Below, piece by piece: positions 1 to 8,733 of a stretch of 64,000 nucleotides of DNA; position 1 is the first letter of the stretch, and each line of letters starts with the position of its first letter. Source of the DNA: Bacillus sp. V5-8f (lineage in GTDB: Bacteria > Bacillota > Bacilli > Bacillales > DSM-1321). Below the pieces are notes generated by a model, which saw nothing but the letters and a program-made list of their open reading frames with translations, was not told where the DNA came from and did not search any database. The position numbers and the translations under genes are program-made. Location: NCBI RefSeq assembly GCF_002863565.1, contig NZ_PGUW01000015.1, positions 1 to 64,000 of the forward strand. Direction: 5' to 3'.

Positions 1-136
1 ATTGAAGAGTATATCAATTATTATAATAACAAGCGTATAAAGCAAAAATTGGCAGGCATGAGTCCGGTTCAATACCGCATCCATACCAGCCAATTAGCTG
101 CTTAATATAAAACTCTAACTTTTTGGGGTCACCTCA
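1..136 (+). mobile_element. Right end of an IS3-family (IS150-like) insertion sequence
   Basis: The first 105 bases read as the last 34 codons of an IS3-type OrfB transposase, including YINYYNNKRIKQKL and MSPVQYR, the usual tail of the DDE integrase domain, and end in TAA at 103-105. The stretch TTTTTGGGGTCACCTCA that follows resembles the terminal inverted repeat of IS150-group elements, so the element probably ends near 136. The left part lies outside the window, so completeness and target duplication cannot be judged. Confidence 0.8.
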
Positions 137-197
137 CAATAGGCTCGTACCACCATGGGCTTGGCCACTTATTAGGCTTTTTCTGATATAGATACTA

Positions 198-293
198 TTA
201 GTAGATATAAGAGAAACCTAAAATAATCACCAACAGAACGAAAATAACAAGAACAAATGCAGCCTCTCTGCCTCTTCCGTATTCTTCACCCAT
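198..293 (-). CDS. YjcZ-family small sporulation membrane peptide
   Basis: This 31-residue peptide has a short charged, glycine-containing N-terminus (MGEEYGRGREAA) and one hydrophobic helix (FVLVIFVLLVIILGFSYIY). That is the layout of YjcZ/YdgB-type sporulation peptides, which usually begin with a Gly/Tyr-rich stretch and end in a valine/isoleucine-rich helix. The start has a good ribosome site (AGAAGGAGTG, 6-7 bases upstream). A CATATTATA element upstream on the same strand (356-364) resembles a sigma-K -10 box (CATAnnnTA), but a matching -35 at the right spacing is not clear. The nearby spoVIF gene supports a sporulation role. Exact function is unknown. Confidence 0.65.
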   Translation of the reverse strand: MGEEYGRGREAAFVLVIFVLLVIILGFSYIY

Positions 294-472
294 GGTAATC
301 ACTCCTTCTCAATTGTTTTAATATCAAGCCTTACAGGAAAGGTATGGCTTACTTTTATAATATGTACAAGCTATAAAAGTGATCGCCCGTTTTTGAAAGT
401 GCGTGTTTTTTAATATCACGTCACTTTAATGCCTATGCAGTCGAGGAACTAGCCTAGGAAATTACTAGGATA

Positions 473-605
473 GGGGCTGTCCGAAAAGTAGTTTTTTCAG
501 CACAAATGTTAAAAAAGCAAAACCTAAGAATGCTGTTATATCAACATTCTTGGGTTTTTATTTTGGGAGGGTTCCACCCGCATAAAGGACTTTCTGGACA
601 GCCCC
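473..605. mobile_element. MITE-like element with 19-bp terminal inverted repeats
   Basis: The 133-bp segment begins GGGGCTGTCCGAAAAGT and ends with the near-complement ACTTTCTGGACAGCCCC. Between the ends is a hairpin (AACCTAAGAATG pairing with CATTCTTGGGTT, about 523-557) and no open reading frame. The ends look like those of IS1182-type transposons common in Bacillaceae, so this is probably a non-autonomous derivative moved by such a transposase. No clear target duplication is visible. Confidence 0.6.
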
Positions 606-709
606 AGAGTGTGAAAAAGTAAACATGGTCATTTTCCCATATTTTTATTCTCATTCACCCTTGTCCACCATGCCACATAGAATAGCAATAAATTAGAAGG
701 AGGGATCAA

Positions 710-973
710 ATGGATAATAACTTCTTTAAAAACGTGGGAGACAAAACGGGAGTAAATATGGGTGATGTGTTTAAACTGGCGAATTCCCTGCAAGGTGCAA
801 ACTTTAAGGATGAAACAACTGTAAGGAAAATGGTAAGAGATGTCGCCAAATTGGCAAATAAGCCGATCAGCAAGCAAAAGCAGGATGAAATAGTAAATTT
901 CATCCTGAAAGATGGCCAAAATCTTAACTTTGGTACACTCGCGAAAATGCTTAATAATAATAAAAAGAAATAA
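710..973 (+). CDS. spoVIF: Stage VI sporulation protein F
   Basis: This 87-residue basic soluble protein matches SpoVIF (YjcC) of Bacillus in length and in its N-terminal pattern MDNNFFKNVGDKTGVNMGDVFKLANSLQ followed by a stretch of paired helices ending in a poly-Asn/Lys tail. SpoVIF is made in the mother cell under sigma-K and is needed for GerE-dependent late coat gene expression and lysozyme resistance of the spore. The start is preceded by AGAAGGAGGG at an ideal distance. It is a single gene with no strong downstream terminator. The YjcZ-type peptide encoded just upstream on the other strand fits, because yjcZ and spoVIF lie close together in B. subtilis as well. Confidence 0.85.
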   Translation: MDNNFFKNVGDKTGVNMGDVFKLANSLQGANFKDETTVRKMVRDVAKLANKPISKQKQDEIVNFILKDGQNLNFGTLAKMLNNNKKK

Positions 974-1113
974 TAATATAACTCTAAATAAAAAACGAGA
1001 CTACAATATTAATTGTACCCACAGTTATAAAACAGAGAGCAACATGAAGCGGACCTGTATTGTAAAAGCCGATCAATAGACAGTAATAAACCAGATTGTT
1101 GTAAATAGTCTGA

Positions 1114-1670
1114 GTCTGTATTCGTATGGACTCAGGTTATTTATTTTCTCTAGGAAACGCTGGACGAACGATTTCATTCGACCTGAACTTACGCAATAAA
1201 GTTGGTATGAAGAAGTGGCTAGACAAGAGCTTCTATCTCTAATTCCTTTATGTGACATCTTTCTTCCTGGCATCGAGGAAGCGGAATTCCTTCTGGGCGA
1301 ATCTAGTGTTGAGTCTTACGGGGCACACTTCCTGGATATGGGTGTAAAGATAGTAGGAATGAAACTAGGCTCAGAAGGATCAATCGGGTTTACAAACTTC
1401 CATTCTATAAAGGCATCGCCTTATCGGATAGACCATGTGATTGATACAGTAGGAGCGGGAGATGCTTTTGCAGCCGGCTTCCTATCTGTTATGTTGGACG
1501 ATCCGGAACTTATAAATGGTACAACTCCTGCCCAAACATTGAAGGAAGCACTAGAAAGGGGAAATATTCTAGGAGCTTTGGCTACACAATTTAAAGGGGA
1601 TTGGGAAGGAGCTCCTACCCTTGAGGAAGTAAAAAGAATTGAAAGTGGCCATCAGATGGTAACCAGATAA
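1114..1670 (+). pseudogene. Broken PfkB-family sugar kinase (2-keto-3-deoxygluconate kinase-like)
   Basis: The readable part is the C-terminal half of a ribokinase/PfkB-family sugar kinase. From a GTG at 1215 it shows the DIFLPGIEEAEFLLGE strand-turn and the PfkB signature DTVGAGDAFAAGF, which holds the catalytic Asp and the anion hole. Upstream in another frame (about 1126-1202) the bases encode LGNAGRTISFDLNLRNK, the expected preceding segment of the same protein. Joining the two requires one extra base near 1203 (KV then WYEEVARQELL), so there is a -1 frameshift. The first 150 or so residues are missing altogether. It is very likely a decayed KDG or related sugar kinase gene. Confidence 0.75.
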
Positions 1671-2193
1671 ATCAAAATAAAGTATCGAAGCCTTGTCATT
1701 CCTGCCAGGGCTTTTAGCCATCTCGGAAAAATGGACATTTTACTAGATTGAAAGGGGAAGAACAGGAATAATACATAATTTAAAATGAATAATCATATCG
1801 GGAGGTTGCTTAGCCTTCTCTTATTTATTTATTTATTTAATTAACTCCTCATCAGAAAGCGTAGGTATCTAAATGGCAGTTGATATCTCCTTTTCTTCTT
1901 AACTATAAATGGGTGTAGGGATAGCTACCAGCATAAAAATTAGGTTTAACAGTAATAAAGATAGGTTACGAGTATAAAGTAGAAAAAAATCCAAAGAGAT
2001 TGACACTTGAAGTCTGTGTTTAGAAGTACATAAATGTATATTGCCTACATCCATTGTCAAGAAGGTAAAGAAAGAGTAGTGACATGACGTCATTTCTGCC
2101 TCCCATACATCTTCTAACTAGGGATTACTTTATACATAAAGGAGTCTACAAACTTCCTGCGTTTAGGCAGTATATAAGTTAAGGTGATATAAA
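1671..2193. other. Intergenic stretch, no gene seen
   Basis: No convincing coding region was found. A weak hairpin (AAGCCTTG pairing with CAGGGCTT, about 1688-1713) follows the kinase remnant and may be its old terminator. A run of ATTT/TTTA units lies around 1822-1840. Length and composition are compatible with decayed DNA plus the promoter of the downstream channel gene. Confidence 0.4.
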
Positions 2194-3267
2194 ATGTTCA
2201 ATTTTCCTTCTGTCCATCATTTTTTGTGGTTTGTTTTGTATTTATTATTGATCATTATAGGGAACTTCCTATTAAAATGGTTACTTACTACTCGCACGAA
2301 AAAAGAGCCAGAGTTTAAGAGACGTTTCTATCATTCCTTAAGTTCGTGGTTAGGGTGGATCACCTTTTATTCCATCATTGTTCTATTCTTGTTTTATTTT
2401 TCAAAAGAAGAGTGGATGTTCCATCCGTTATATACGCAGGGCGATATTGATGTTTCTGTTTTCCTTATCCTTGTTGTCATCTTGATTGTTTCACTTGTCC
2501 ATAAGCTCATTAAAATAGTAACACAACGCCTGCTGAATCCTTTTTATAAATATTATGGTGTGGATCAGGGGATGGGCTATACCATCAATCAAATTATTTA
2601 TTATATAGTGATGATAACGGCTCTTGGTATAAGTTTTACTACAGTGGGTGTGGATTTAACAGCACTAGGAGCCATATTTGGAGTCTTGGGGATTGGGATT
2701 GGGTTTGGTATGAGAAACATAACCGGGAACTTTGTTTCCGGAATTATTATTTTATTTGAAAGACCGGTTGAGGTAGGGGAAGTTATTCAGGTAAATGATA
2801 AGGTGGGAAGAGTGGAGAAAATCCGCTTAAGGTCAACCGTGGTGAAGACTGCCAAGGAAGGTACGTTAATTGTTCCCAATCAATATTTTATTGAAAATAT
2901 TATTAAAAATCGCACGGGAGCAAAGATGATGGCACAGGTGAAGGTAAGTGTTGAATATGGAATTGATACGGAGAGGATAGACGATATTCTTTCCCAAGCA
3001 GTGACACAGGTAAAGGACAGCTCGTACGGTATACTGGATGACCCCGAAGCGGATATTAGGTTTATTGATTTTCGAAATCATGCCATGGATTTCTTGGTAG
3101 AGATCCCGGTTGTTGATTTTGAAATAAAGGAACAAATCGAAAGTAAGCTGAGGCACGCCATCTCCCATTTATTTCTACAGGAAAAAATTAAGCTCGCTCC
3201 TTACGGCATGCAGCCTATTTTATATAGTGAAAATCACAAGCTTGAGCATAAGGGAGATAGTGGCTAA
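2194..3267 (+). CDS. MscS-family mechanosensitive ion channel
   Basis: This 357-residue membrane protein would open under membrane tension and release solutes after hypo-osmotic shock. It has about four hydrophobic segments (near residues 8-28, 48-68, 86-106 and 128-160), then the MscS pore helix TM3 rich in Gly/Ala (LGAIFGVLGIGIGFGMRNITGNFVSGIIILFERPVEVG) at about 160-200, then the beta domain with the typical GRVEKIRLRST and PNQYF motifs and a C-terminal alpha/beta domain. The length is intermediate between MscS and the longer MscM types. The ribosome site AAGGTGATATAAAATG is moderate. A frameshifted membrane-protein gene follows within 15 bases and was probably co-transcribed. Confidence 0.88.
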   Translation: MFNFPSVHHFLWFVLYLLLIIIGNFLLKWLLTTRTKKEPEFKRRFYHSLSSWLGWITFYSIIVLFLFYFSKEEWMFHPLYTQGDIDVSVFLILVVILIVSLVHKLIKIVTQRLLNPFYKYYGVDQGMGYTINQIIYYIVMITALGISFTTVGVDLTALGAIFGVLGIGIGFGMRNITGNFVSGIIILFERPVEVGEVIQVNDKVGRVEKIRLRSTVVKTAKEGTLIVPNQYFIENIIKNRTGAKMMAQVKVSVEYGIDTERIDDILSQAVTQVKDSSYGILDDPEADIRFIDFRNHAMDFLVEIPVVDFEIKEQIESKLRHAISHLFLQEKIKLAPYGMQPILYSENHKLEHKGDSG

Positions 3268-3281
3268 AGGAGGGACTTCCT

Positions 3282-4008
3282 ATTTTTTCGTTAAGCTTTT
3301 TCTTTGCTGTCGGTTTTGCGCTTATCCACTTTTTATCTAAATACATGACTTTTATTAGGGAAACGCCGCGGAGCCGCTTTTTGTCTGTCGCCGGAGGAGT
3401 GGCAGTCTCTTATGTGTTCTTTCATTTGCTGCCGCAATTAAACGATTATCAACAGAGAGTTGAGGGCTCTATAAACGGTGAAATAGGAAATTATTTTGAA
3501 AATCACATCTATTTGATTGCCTTGCTTGGACTTGTCATCTTTTATGGACTTGAAAGAATGGTGAAAAAATCAAAAAAAAAACAAAAAAGAGGTTCCATCT
3601 GCGGGGGTATTCTGGATCCATATCTCTTCCTTTTTTGTCTATAATGCGATTATCGGGTACCTCTTACTAAGAGAGGAATACCGAAGTAAATGGGGAATGG
3701 TATTTTACTTTATCGCGCTGTGCATCCACTTCATTACAAATGACCGGGGGCTTAGACGGGATCATCAACATATTTATGATAAGTATGGACGCTTGTTCTT
3801 GACATTTGCGGTACTATTGGGATGGTTAACAGGAGTCTTTGTTGAAGTAAATGAAATAATCATCTCTTTTTTGGTCGCTTTTCTTGCTGGAGGAGTCATA
3901 CTCAACGTATTAAAGGAAGAACTGCCAGAGGAGAGAGATAGCAGTTTAGCGTGGTTTTGCATAGGGGTGGCTGCATACACACTGCTACTAGTTTTTGTAT
4001 CACTGTAA
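3282..4008 (+). pseudogene. Frameshifted multi-pass membrane protein of unknown function
   Basis: Two open stretches (to 3644, and from 3697) are halves of one membrane protein. The first half encodes PRSRFLSVAGGVAVSYVFFHLLPQL; the second continues with transmembrane segments to LLLVFVSL. The frame is lost at a run of ten adenines (3572-3581): removing one A gives a continuous reading through VPSAGVFWIHISSFFVYNAIIGYLL into the second half. A strong ribosome site (AAAGGAGGG, 3266-3274) has no ATG, GTG or TTG at the usual distance; an in-frame ATT at 3282 is ideally placed, otherwise ATG 3345 is the first normal start. The outline recalls ZIP-like or DUF membrane proteins, but I do not recognise the family. 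It could be a pseudogene, a sequencing error, or a gene relying on slippage. Confidence 0.65.
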
Positions 4009-4117
4009 GGAGGAATCGAGAGAATTTTAGCGGCATATAAAGATAGTTAAAATTTTTGAATTCTTGAGTGCACAATAATGCGTAAAGCATGTTAAATGCC
4101 ACATTGGCAATTTCACA

Positions 4118-4149
4118 AATACTCCCTATCTTGTCAAATAGGGAGTATT
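4118..4149. terminator. Hairpin terminator, probably bidirectional
   Basis: A perfect 12-bp stem (AATACTCCCTAT with ATAGGGAGTATT) with an 8-base loop lies between the convergent membrane-protein gene and the amidase gene. T-rich tails are short on both sides, so it may serve both genes. Confidence 0.7.
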
Positions 4150-4162
4150 CTTATGTTACCGA

Positions 4163-5692
4163 TTATTTAGTAAGAACTGGCGCAACTCTAAGCTTTGTAG
4201 CTTGTTCATACGCATAAGCCATCCCAATGAGGTTTGCTTCGCTCCACATCTCGCCAAAGAAGGCCAGAGCAAAAGGAGAACCATTTTCGTAATAACCGGC
4301 AGGAACTGTGATCAATGGCAACCCGCTTATGTTGATTTCTGAGATAGTGGTTGATTTCACATTATCAACTTCACGTGTCGGAAACGCCTCAGGCATCTGT
4401 GGGTAAACGAACCCGTCTAGCTGGTGTTTTTCCATCACTGTGTTGATAATCCGCAGCAGTTCCGCTTTCACCTCATTAAATTCGGTCAAGTCTGGTAAAA
4501 CACTTGGATCTACAGCTGCTTTTTCAGCATTAACAAAATCGGAAACTAAACTTAATGGACCTCCTTCTGCCCAAGGAACTTCTCCCGCTTTTTCAAATAC
4601 TTCTTGTATGGAAAGCTCAGGATTTGCATTTTTTAAGTATTTTTCAAGATCATAGAAGAAGGTTTCCATTCCGATAAATCCATTTTTTGAGGCCATATAC
4701 TCAGCAAAACCTGTGCCAGCAAAAGGATCTGCTATCACTACAGCGCCTTGTTCTTCTAATTCGTCAATGGCACGGGCATACAATTCTTGTGTTTCTTTGG
4801 AAAGTTCCTCTGTTCGCCACCCTGCCCCATACAATCCAAGTCGTTTTCCTTTAAGTGCTGCTCCATCCAGGAAAGCTGGGTATCCAGCATCAGGAACATT
4901 ACCCTTAGCACCTTCTGTTTTGATGTCTTCATCAGAATATCCAGCCATCACATTTAGCATGATGGCAGCATCTTCAACCGTACGGGCGTGAGGTCCTAAC
5001 ACATCCCTTGTGCTGCCTGCAAGGGGAGTCACACCGTTTGACGGAATTAATCCAAAGGATGGCTTAATGCCAACCAAGGCTTGCGCTGCAGCAGGAACTT
5101 GAATTGAACCGGCTGTTTCTTCGGCGACTCCAAGCACGGCAAAGTTGCCTGATACAGCCATGGCAGTACCGCTGCTGCTGCCACCAGGGGAAAGTTCGCG
5201 ATTTACTGCATTATAGGTAGGGCCATCCCAACTATTGTTAGCATTATAAGCGCAGCTGAAGGCAGGAATATTTGTCTTTCCTAGGATGATCGCACCCGCT
5301 TCTTTTAGGCGTGCTGCAACGGTTGCGTCCTTTTCGGGCATTAATTCAATGCCCCCGCTATCTTTGCTGAGAGGAGCCCAGCCAAATGTAGAAGGGTAGC
5401 CTGCGACATCTACAGCTTCCTTTATGACGATCGGTATTCCCGCCAGAGGCCCAAGTGGTTTTCCTTCAGCGCGCAAACGATCAATTTCTTTAGCTTCTTC
5501 TAATGCATTAGGATTCATAAAAGTAAAAGCATTGTAATTATCCTCAAATTCCTCAATTCGATCTAGAAAGGACTGGGTAACCTCTTCTGCTGTAAATGCG
5601 CCTTCCTTATATCCTGTTAAGAGTTCATTTACGCTCACTTCTGAAAAACGAAATTCTTCTTTTGTAGATTTAACTAACATACTATTTTCCAT
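4163..5692 (-). CDS. Amidase signature family protein
   Basis: The 509-residue protein belongs to the amidase signature family, hydrolases using a Ser-cisSer-Lys triad. The catalytic Lys is Lys91 (GIPIVIKEAVD), the glycine/serine loop is GGSSSG at 170-175, and the nucleophile is Ser196 in EETAGSIQVPA, where many relatives have DTGGSIR. The length fits stand-alone amidases rather than GatA, and no gatB or gatC is nearby, so it probably hydrolyses a free amide or peptide amide in the cytoplasm; no signal peptide is visible. The start has the ribosome site AAGGAGAGGG. The gene stands alone, ending at the shared hairpin. The substrate cannot be predicted. Confidence 0.88.
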   Translation of the reverse strand: MENSMLVKSTKEEFRFSEVSVNELLTGYKEGAFTAEEVTQSFLDRIEEFEDNYNAFTFMNPNALEEAKEIDRLRAEGKPLGPLAGIPIVIKEAVDVAGYPSTFGWAPLSKDSGGIELMPEKDATVAARLKEAGAIILGKTNIPAFSCAYNANNSWDGPTYNAVNRELSPGGSSSGTAMAVSGNFAVLGVAEETAGSIQVPAAAQALVGIKPSFGLIPSNGVTPLAGSTRDVLGPHARTVEDAAIMLNVMAGYSDEDIKTEGAKGNVPDAGYPAFLDGAALKGKRLGLYGAGWRTEELSKETQELYARAIDELEEQGAVVIADPFAGTGFAEYMASKNGFIGMETFFYDLEKYLKNANPELSIQEVFEKAGEVPWAEGGPLSLVSDFVNAEKAAVDPSVLPDLTEFNEVKAELLRIINTVMEKHQLDGFVYPQMPEAFPTREVDNVKSTTISEINISGLPLITVPAGYYENGSPFALAFFGEMWSEANLIGMAYAYEQATKLRVAPVLTK

Positions 5693-6186
5693 TATTTTTT
5701 CCCTCTCCTTCGACAGTTTGATTCTAGAACAACATCAATACTAGAATCTTTTCTCACTTTCCATCTTATGCCTGTCCCTTGCTTATTAAAACAAGTTTGT
5801 TAGATAATCTGACATAAAAAATGGAGAAAGATGAAATTCTGCCTGTTTAATTAAGGTTCCAGTTATCACAAGATAAGGTACTTATTAACCGCAAAGAAAA
5901 TTTATATATGGTATATGGAATAGAAAGGAAGCAGGCCTCATTGATGTTCGAATCTTTACTGTATTTTGTTGTTACAAAAAAAGCGTTGGCTGTCTGCATT
6001 CTTATACATATCTAGCACGCGTAAATATAAACTTATTAGTGCATAAAAAATATAGTATACTAATCTATATGCCGATTTTTTTTAAGTTATCAAAATTTTG
6101 GTGTAATTTATGATTTTTAGTTTAGAAAAAAGAAATAATTAGTTTCATAATCTAACATGGACAATTCATCACACAGGAGTAGCTAT
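5693..6186. other. Divergent intergenic region between amidase and kinase genes
   Basis: No gene is supported. The region should hold the promoters of both divergent genes. A palindrome TAGTATACTA lies at 6053-6062, about 125 bases upstream of the kinase start and overlapping a possible TATAGT -10 element, so it could be an operator. A 23-codon open stretch at 5944-6015 has no convincing ribosome site. Confidence 0.35.
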
Positions 6187-7446
6187 ATGGATTTTCAATA
6201 TGATCGACTTCTTCTCCAGATGTTAATTGTATTAATTCCTATAATCCTCTATCTGGCAACATCAAGTGATCGAAAGGGGAGAACGAGGGAGAATATACTA
6301 TGGGGAGTCGTATGTGCCTTTACATTATCTTTAACCATTGTAGTATCAATCATTTGTGATCCAGGGATACGTCTGGATTTGAGAATGGTCCCCTGGTATT
6401 TATCTTTTATCTATGGAGGAACCGGTGTAGGGATTTTTGTTACGGCATGTTTCTTTATCATTCGTTTCCTGTACGCAGGCGTGGGAATGATTCCGGGATT
6501 TATTGCGATGACTATCTCCCTTATAGGTATTTGTTGGTTTCAAAAGAATTTCCATTCTTGGAGCCAAAAAAAGAAGATTTATCGGTCGATCCTGTTCGTT
6601 GCTTTCACGTCAGCAACGCTTCCGATCATTGCAGTTTTACTTATAACTGAACCACTGAACGTGGGAACCACCGTTTATTACGTTGTTTTCGTTGTTGAAA
6701 ATGGGATTATGGCCTGGTTTTCCATCTACTTGATGGAATCGCATCGGGAAAAGATGGCGCTGATAAAAGAAGTTCAAAGAAATGAAAAAATGCAAGTGGT
6801 TGGTCAGCTGGCAGCAAGTGTAGCCCATGAAATCAGAAATCCGATGACAAGTGTAAGAGGATTTCTTCAACTGTTAACAGGATCCAAGAACTTATCTTCA
6901 GCCGAAAAAGAATATGTATTTATCAGTTTGGAAGAATTGGATCGTGCAAATTATATCATTTCTGATTACCTGTCTTTAGGAAAAAATCAGATCATCCAAA
7001 CAATGTCTCCTGTTGATATTGGACAAGAGGCAATAAAATCAGTGAATTCGCTCTCATCCTATGCGACTTTCCATAACGTGAATGTTTCTAAAGATGTCAC
7101 TGAGAAGGCTGTAATACTGGGGAATCCAGGAAGGTTACAGCAAATGTTCGTTAATCTCATCAAAAATGCGATTGAAGCAGCACAAGCAAAAGTTGAAATT
7201 AAGATAGTTCCAAACAAAAGCGAGGTCAATATCTTCATTTCAAATGATGGGGAAGGAATGAACACAGAACAGATTGAAAAACTAGGTCTGCCTTTTTACT
7301 CCACTAAAGAAAAAGGAACAGGTTTGGGATTAATGGTAACCCTTCAGATTATTAAAGAAATGGGAGGAAAGTGGAAGGTAGTAAGCGACGAAAAAACTGG
7401 AACAGTCTTTGAATTAACATTTCCGCTGTCAGACAGAAATGAATGA
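6187..7446 (+). CDS. KinB-like membrane sensor histidine kinase
   Basis: This 419-residue kinase has five or six transmembrane helices in its first 190 residues, in the 5TM-receptor style of LytS and KinB. A HisKA domain follows with SVAHEIRNPMTSVRGFLQLL (phosphorylated His about residue 214), then an HATPase_c domain with NLIKNAIEA, NDGEGM and GTGLGLMV. Size and order match KinB, a kinase feeding the Spo0A phosphorelay. No response regulator gene is next to it, which is typical for phosphorelay kinases. I chose the ATG at 6187 because ACAGGAG lies just upstream of it, while the ATG at 6157 has no ribosome site. A role in sporulation initiation is inference. Confidence 0.85.
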   Translation: MDFQYDRLLLQMLIVLIPIILYLATSSDRKGRTRENILWGVVCAFTLSLTIVVSIICDPGIRLDLRMVPWYLSFIYGGTGVGIFVTACFFIIRFLYAGVGMIPGFIAMTISLIGICWFQKNFHSWSQKKKIYRSILFVAFTSATLPIIAVLLITEPLNVGTTVYYVVFVVENGIMAWFSIYLMESHREKMALIKEVQRNEKMQVVGQLAASVAHEIRNPMTSVRGFLQLLTGSKNLSSAEKEYVFISLEELDRANYIISDYLSLGKNQIIQTMSPVDIGQEAIKSVNSLSSYATFHNVNVSKDVTEKAVILGNPGRLQQMFVNLIKNAIEAAQAKVEIKIVPNKSEVNIFISNDGEGMNTEQIEKLGLPFYSTKEKGTGLGLMVTLQIIKEMGGKWKVVSDEKTGTVFELTFPLSDRNE

Positions 7447-7600
7447 AGAAATTCAGAGTAATCAAATCAGTTTTTTACTACCATCTATATTATTGCCTTT
7501 CCACATGCGCGTTAACGAAGCCATTATGATCTAGAACAAACAAGCTGCCCGCTTGCGAGGATAGCTTTTAGCGGTGTTATAAGGGAATTAACAAAAACTG

Positions 7601-7649
7601 AAGCACAAAAAAAGGAGAATGCGGTGGCCATTCTCCTTTTTTGTGCTTT
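7601..7649. terminator. Strong bidirectional terminator
   Basis: A nearly perfect 20-bp stem (from AAGCACAAAAAAAGGAGAATG to its complement ending GTGCTT) with a six-base loop sits between the converging kinase and ureH genes. The A/T-rich base of the stem supplies U-runs in both directions. Confidence 0.85.
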
Positions 7650-7667
7650 ATTAATGAAAGTTCCCGC

Positions 7668-8282
7668 TTAAGAAATCACGTTATACATATGATAAAAGCC
7701 ATATAGAATGCTAAACATGCAAACGACTTTTGTCAGGTTAGAATGCAGGGCCCGGTTGTTTTGGCCGAGAATAAAAGGCAGGGCAATGATACTGCTGAAA
7801 ATGAACATCCCAATTACAGTACCGATTCCAAAGAATAATATGTAAAGGCATGCCTGGAGGGCTGTGTCAACGGCTGCTACCGTGGCCACGATCATGGCTC
7901 CGCTACCGGCGAGCCCGTGAATAATTCCTATTACTGTAGCTTTCTGGTAATTACGTGCTTTATGTATCGGATGTTCTTTCTTTCTATTGTATTGATATAA
8001 AGATAAACACCCTAATGCAACGAGCATGATCCCCACGAAAAATTCAAAAGAGCTTTGGAGAATAGCAGGTATATTAGCCTTTAATAGAACGGCAGCTAAG
8101 CCAATCACAAATAATGTGAAGGTATGGCCAATCCCCCAAAATACACCGGTTAACGATGAACGGGAAAGCTTTTTATTTTCCCCTGCCATTGTGGAGACTG
8201 CAGCGACATGGTCAGGCTCTAAAGCATGGGTGCAGCCCAATACCAGACCAAGCAGTAAAGTAGTTAGAAGTGTAAATTCCAT
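7668..8282 (-). CDS. ureH: UreH-type nickel transporter / urease accessory protein
   Basis: This 204-residue membrane protein belongs to the NiCoT/RcnA-like UreH family and probably imports nickel for urease. It has about six hydrophobic segments and the motif HALEPDHVAAVST in the first third (family motif HxxxxDH), with a second histidine-containing segment WGIGHTFTLF and GIIHGLAGSGA later. Three in-frame ATGs occur; the one at 8282 is preferred because ATGGGGT lies at a suitable distance, while the upstream ones lack ribosome sites. It is divergent from ureA, sharing a 130-base control region with a Fur-like palindrome. The symbol follows Bacillus usage and is not the UreD homologue sometimes called UreH. 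Confidence 0.85.
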   Translation of the reverse strand: MEFTLLTTLLLGLVLGCTHALEPDHVAAVSTMAGENKKLSRSSLTGVFWGIGHTFTLFVIGLAAVLLKANIPAILQSSFEFFVGIMLVALGCLSLYQYNRKKEHPIHKARNYQKATVIGIIHGLAGSGAMIVATVAAVDTALQACLYILFFGIGTVIGMFIFSSIIALPFILGQNNRALHSNLTKVVCMFSILYGFYHMYNVIS

Positions 8283-8339
8283 TGTAAAACCCCATTTCAT
8301 AAAATTGATAAAAAATATTGAAAATTTCATTAACTTATA

Positions 8340-8354
8340 TGATAATGATTATAA
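8340..8354. promoter_or_regulatory. Fur-family (metal-responsive) operator candidate
   Basis: TGATAATGATTATAA matches the 7-1-7 core of Fur-family operators (TGATAATnATTATCA) at all but one specified position. It lies between divergent ureH and ureA, where metal control of nickel uptake and urease would make sense. Fur, Zur, PerR or a nickel regulator of that family could bind; the sequence cannot say which. Confidence 0.5.
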
Positions 8355-8412
8355 CATAACAATGTTAGAAAATGTAACATAAACTTAGCTTTTTGTTGAA
8401 AGGTAGGAAAAT

Positions 8413-8715
8413 ATGAAACTAACAAGCCGAGAACAAGAAAAATTAATGATTGTTGTTGCAGCTGATTTAGCTAGGAGAAGAAAGGAGCGAGGATTGTCCC
8501 TGAATTACCCGGAAGCTATCGCGTTGATTACATATGAGTTGATGGAAATGGCGCGGGATGGTAAAACGGTTGCTGAAGTTATGAGGGATGGGCAAACCAT
8601 CCTGACGCGTGAGGACGTAATGGATGGCGTTCCTGAAATGATTCCGGATATCCAAGTAGAGGCCACGTTCCCTGATGGGACAAAGCTTGTAACTGTGCAT
8701 CAGCCTATTAAATAG
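8413..8715 (+). CDS. ureA: Urease subunit gamma
   Basis: The 100-residue protein is the small gamma subunit of urease, the nickel enzyme that hydrolyses urea to ammonia and carbamate. It begins [13 protein letters not shown] and contains the family-typical [27 protein letters not shown] and [29 protein letters not shown], at full length. The ATG is preceded by GAAAGGTAGG. It is the first gene of a seven-gene operon ureABCEFGD on the plus strand, 18 bases ahead of ureB. Separate gamma, beta and alpha chains are the normal bacterial arrangement, unlike the fused subunits of Helicobacter. Confidence 0.96.
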   Translation: MKLTSREQEKLMIVVAADLARRRKERGLSLNYPEAIALITYELMEMARDGKTVAEVMRDGQTILTREDVMDGVPEMIPDIQVEATFPDGTKLVTVHQPIK

Positions 8716-8733
8716 AGGAAGAGAGGGGATTCC

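Noticed and set aside
629-919. Minus-strand reading frame across spoVIF
   Set aside because: It is antisense to spoVIF, with no ribosome site and an unnatural composition.
5944-6015. Short 23-codon open stretch upstream of the kinase
   Set aside because: No ribosome site at a usable distance and no recognisable pattern.
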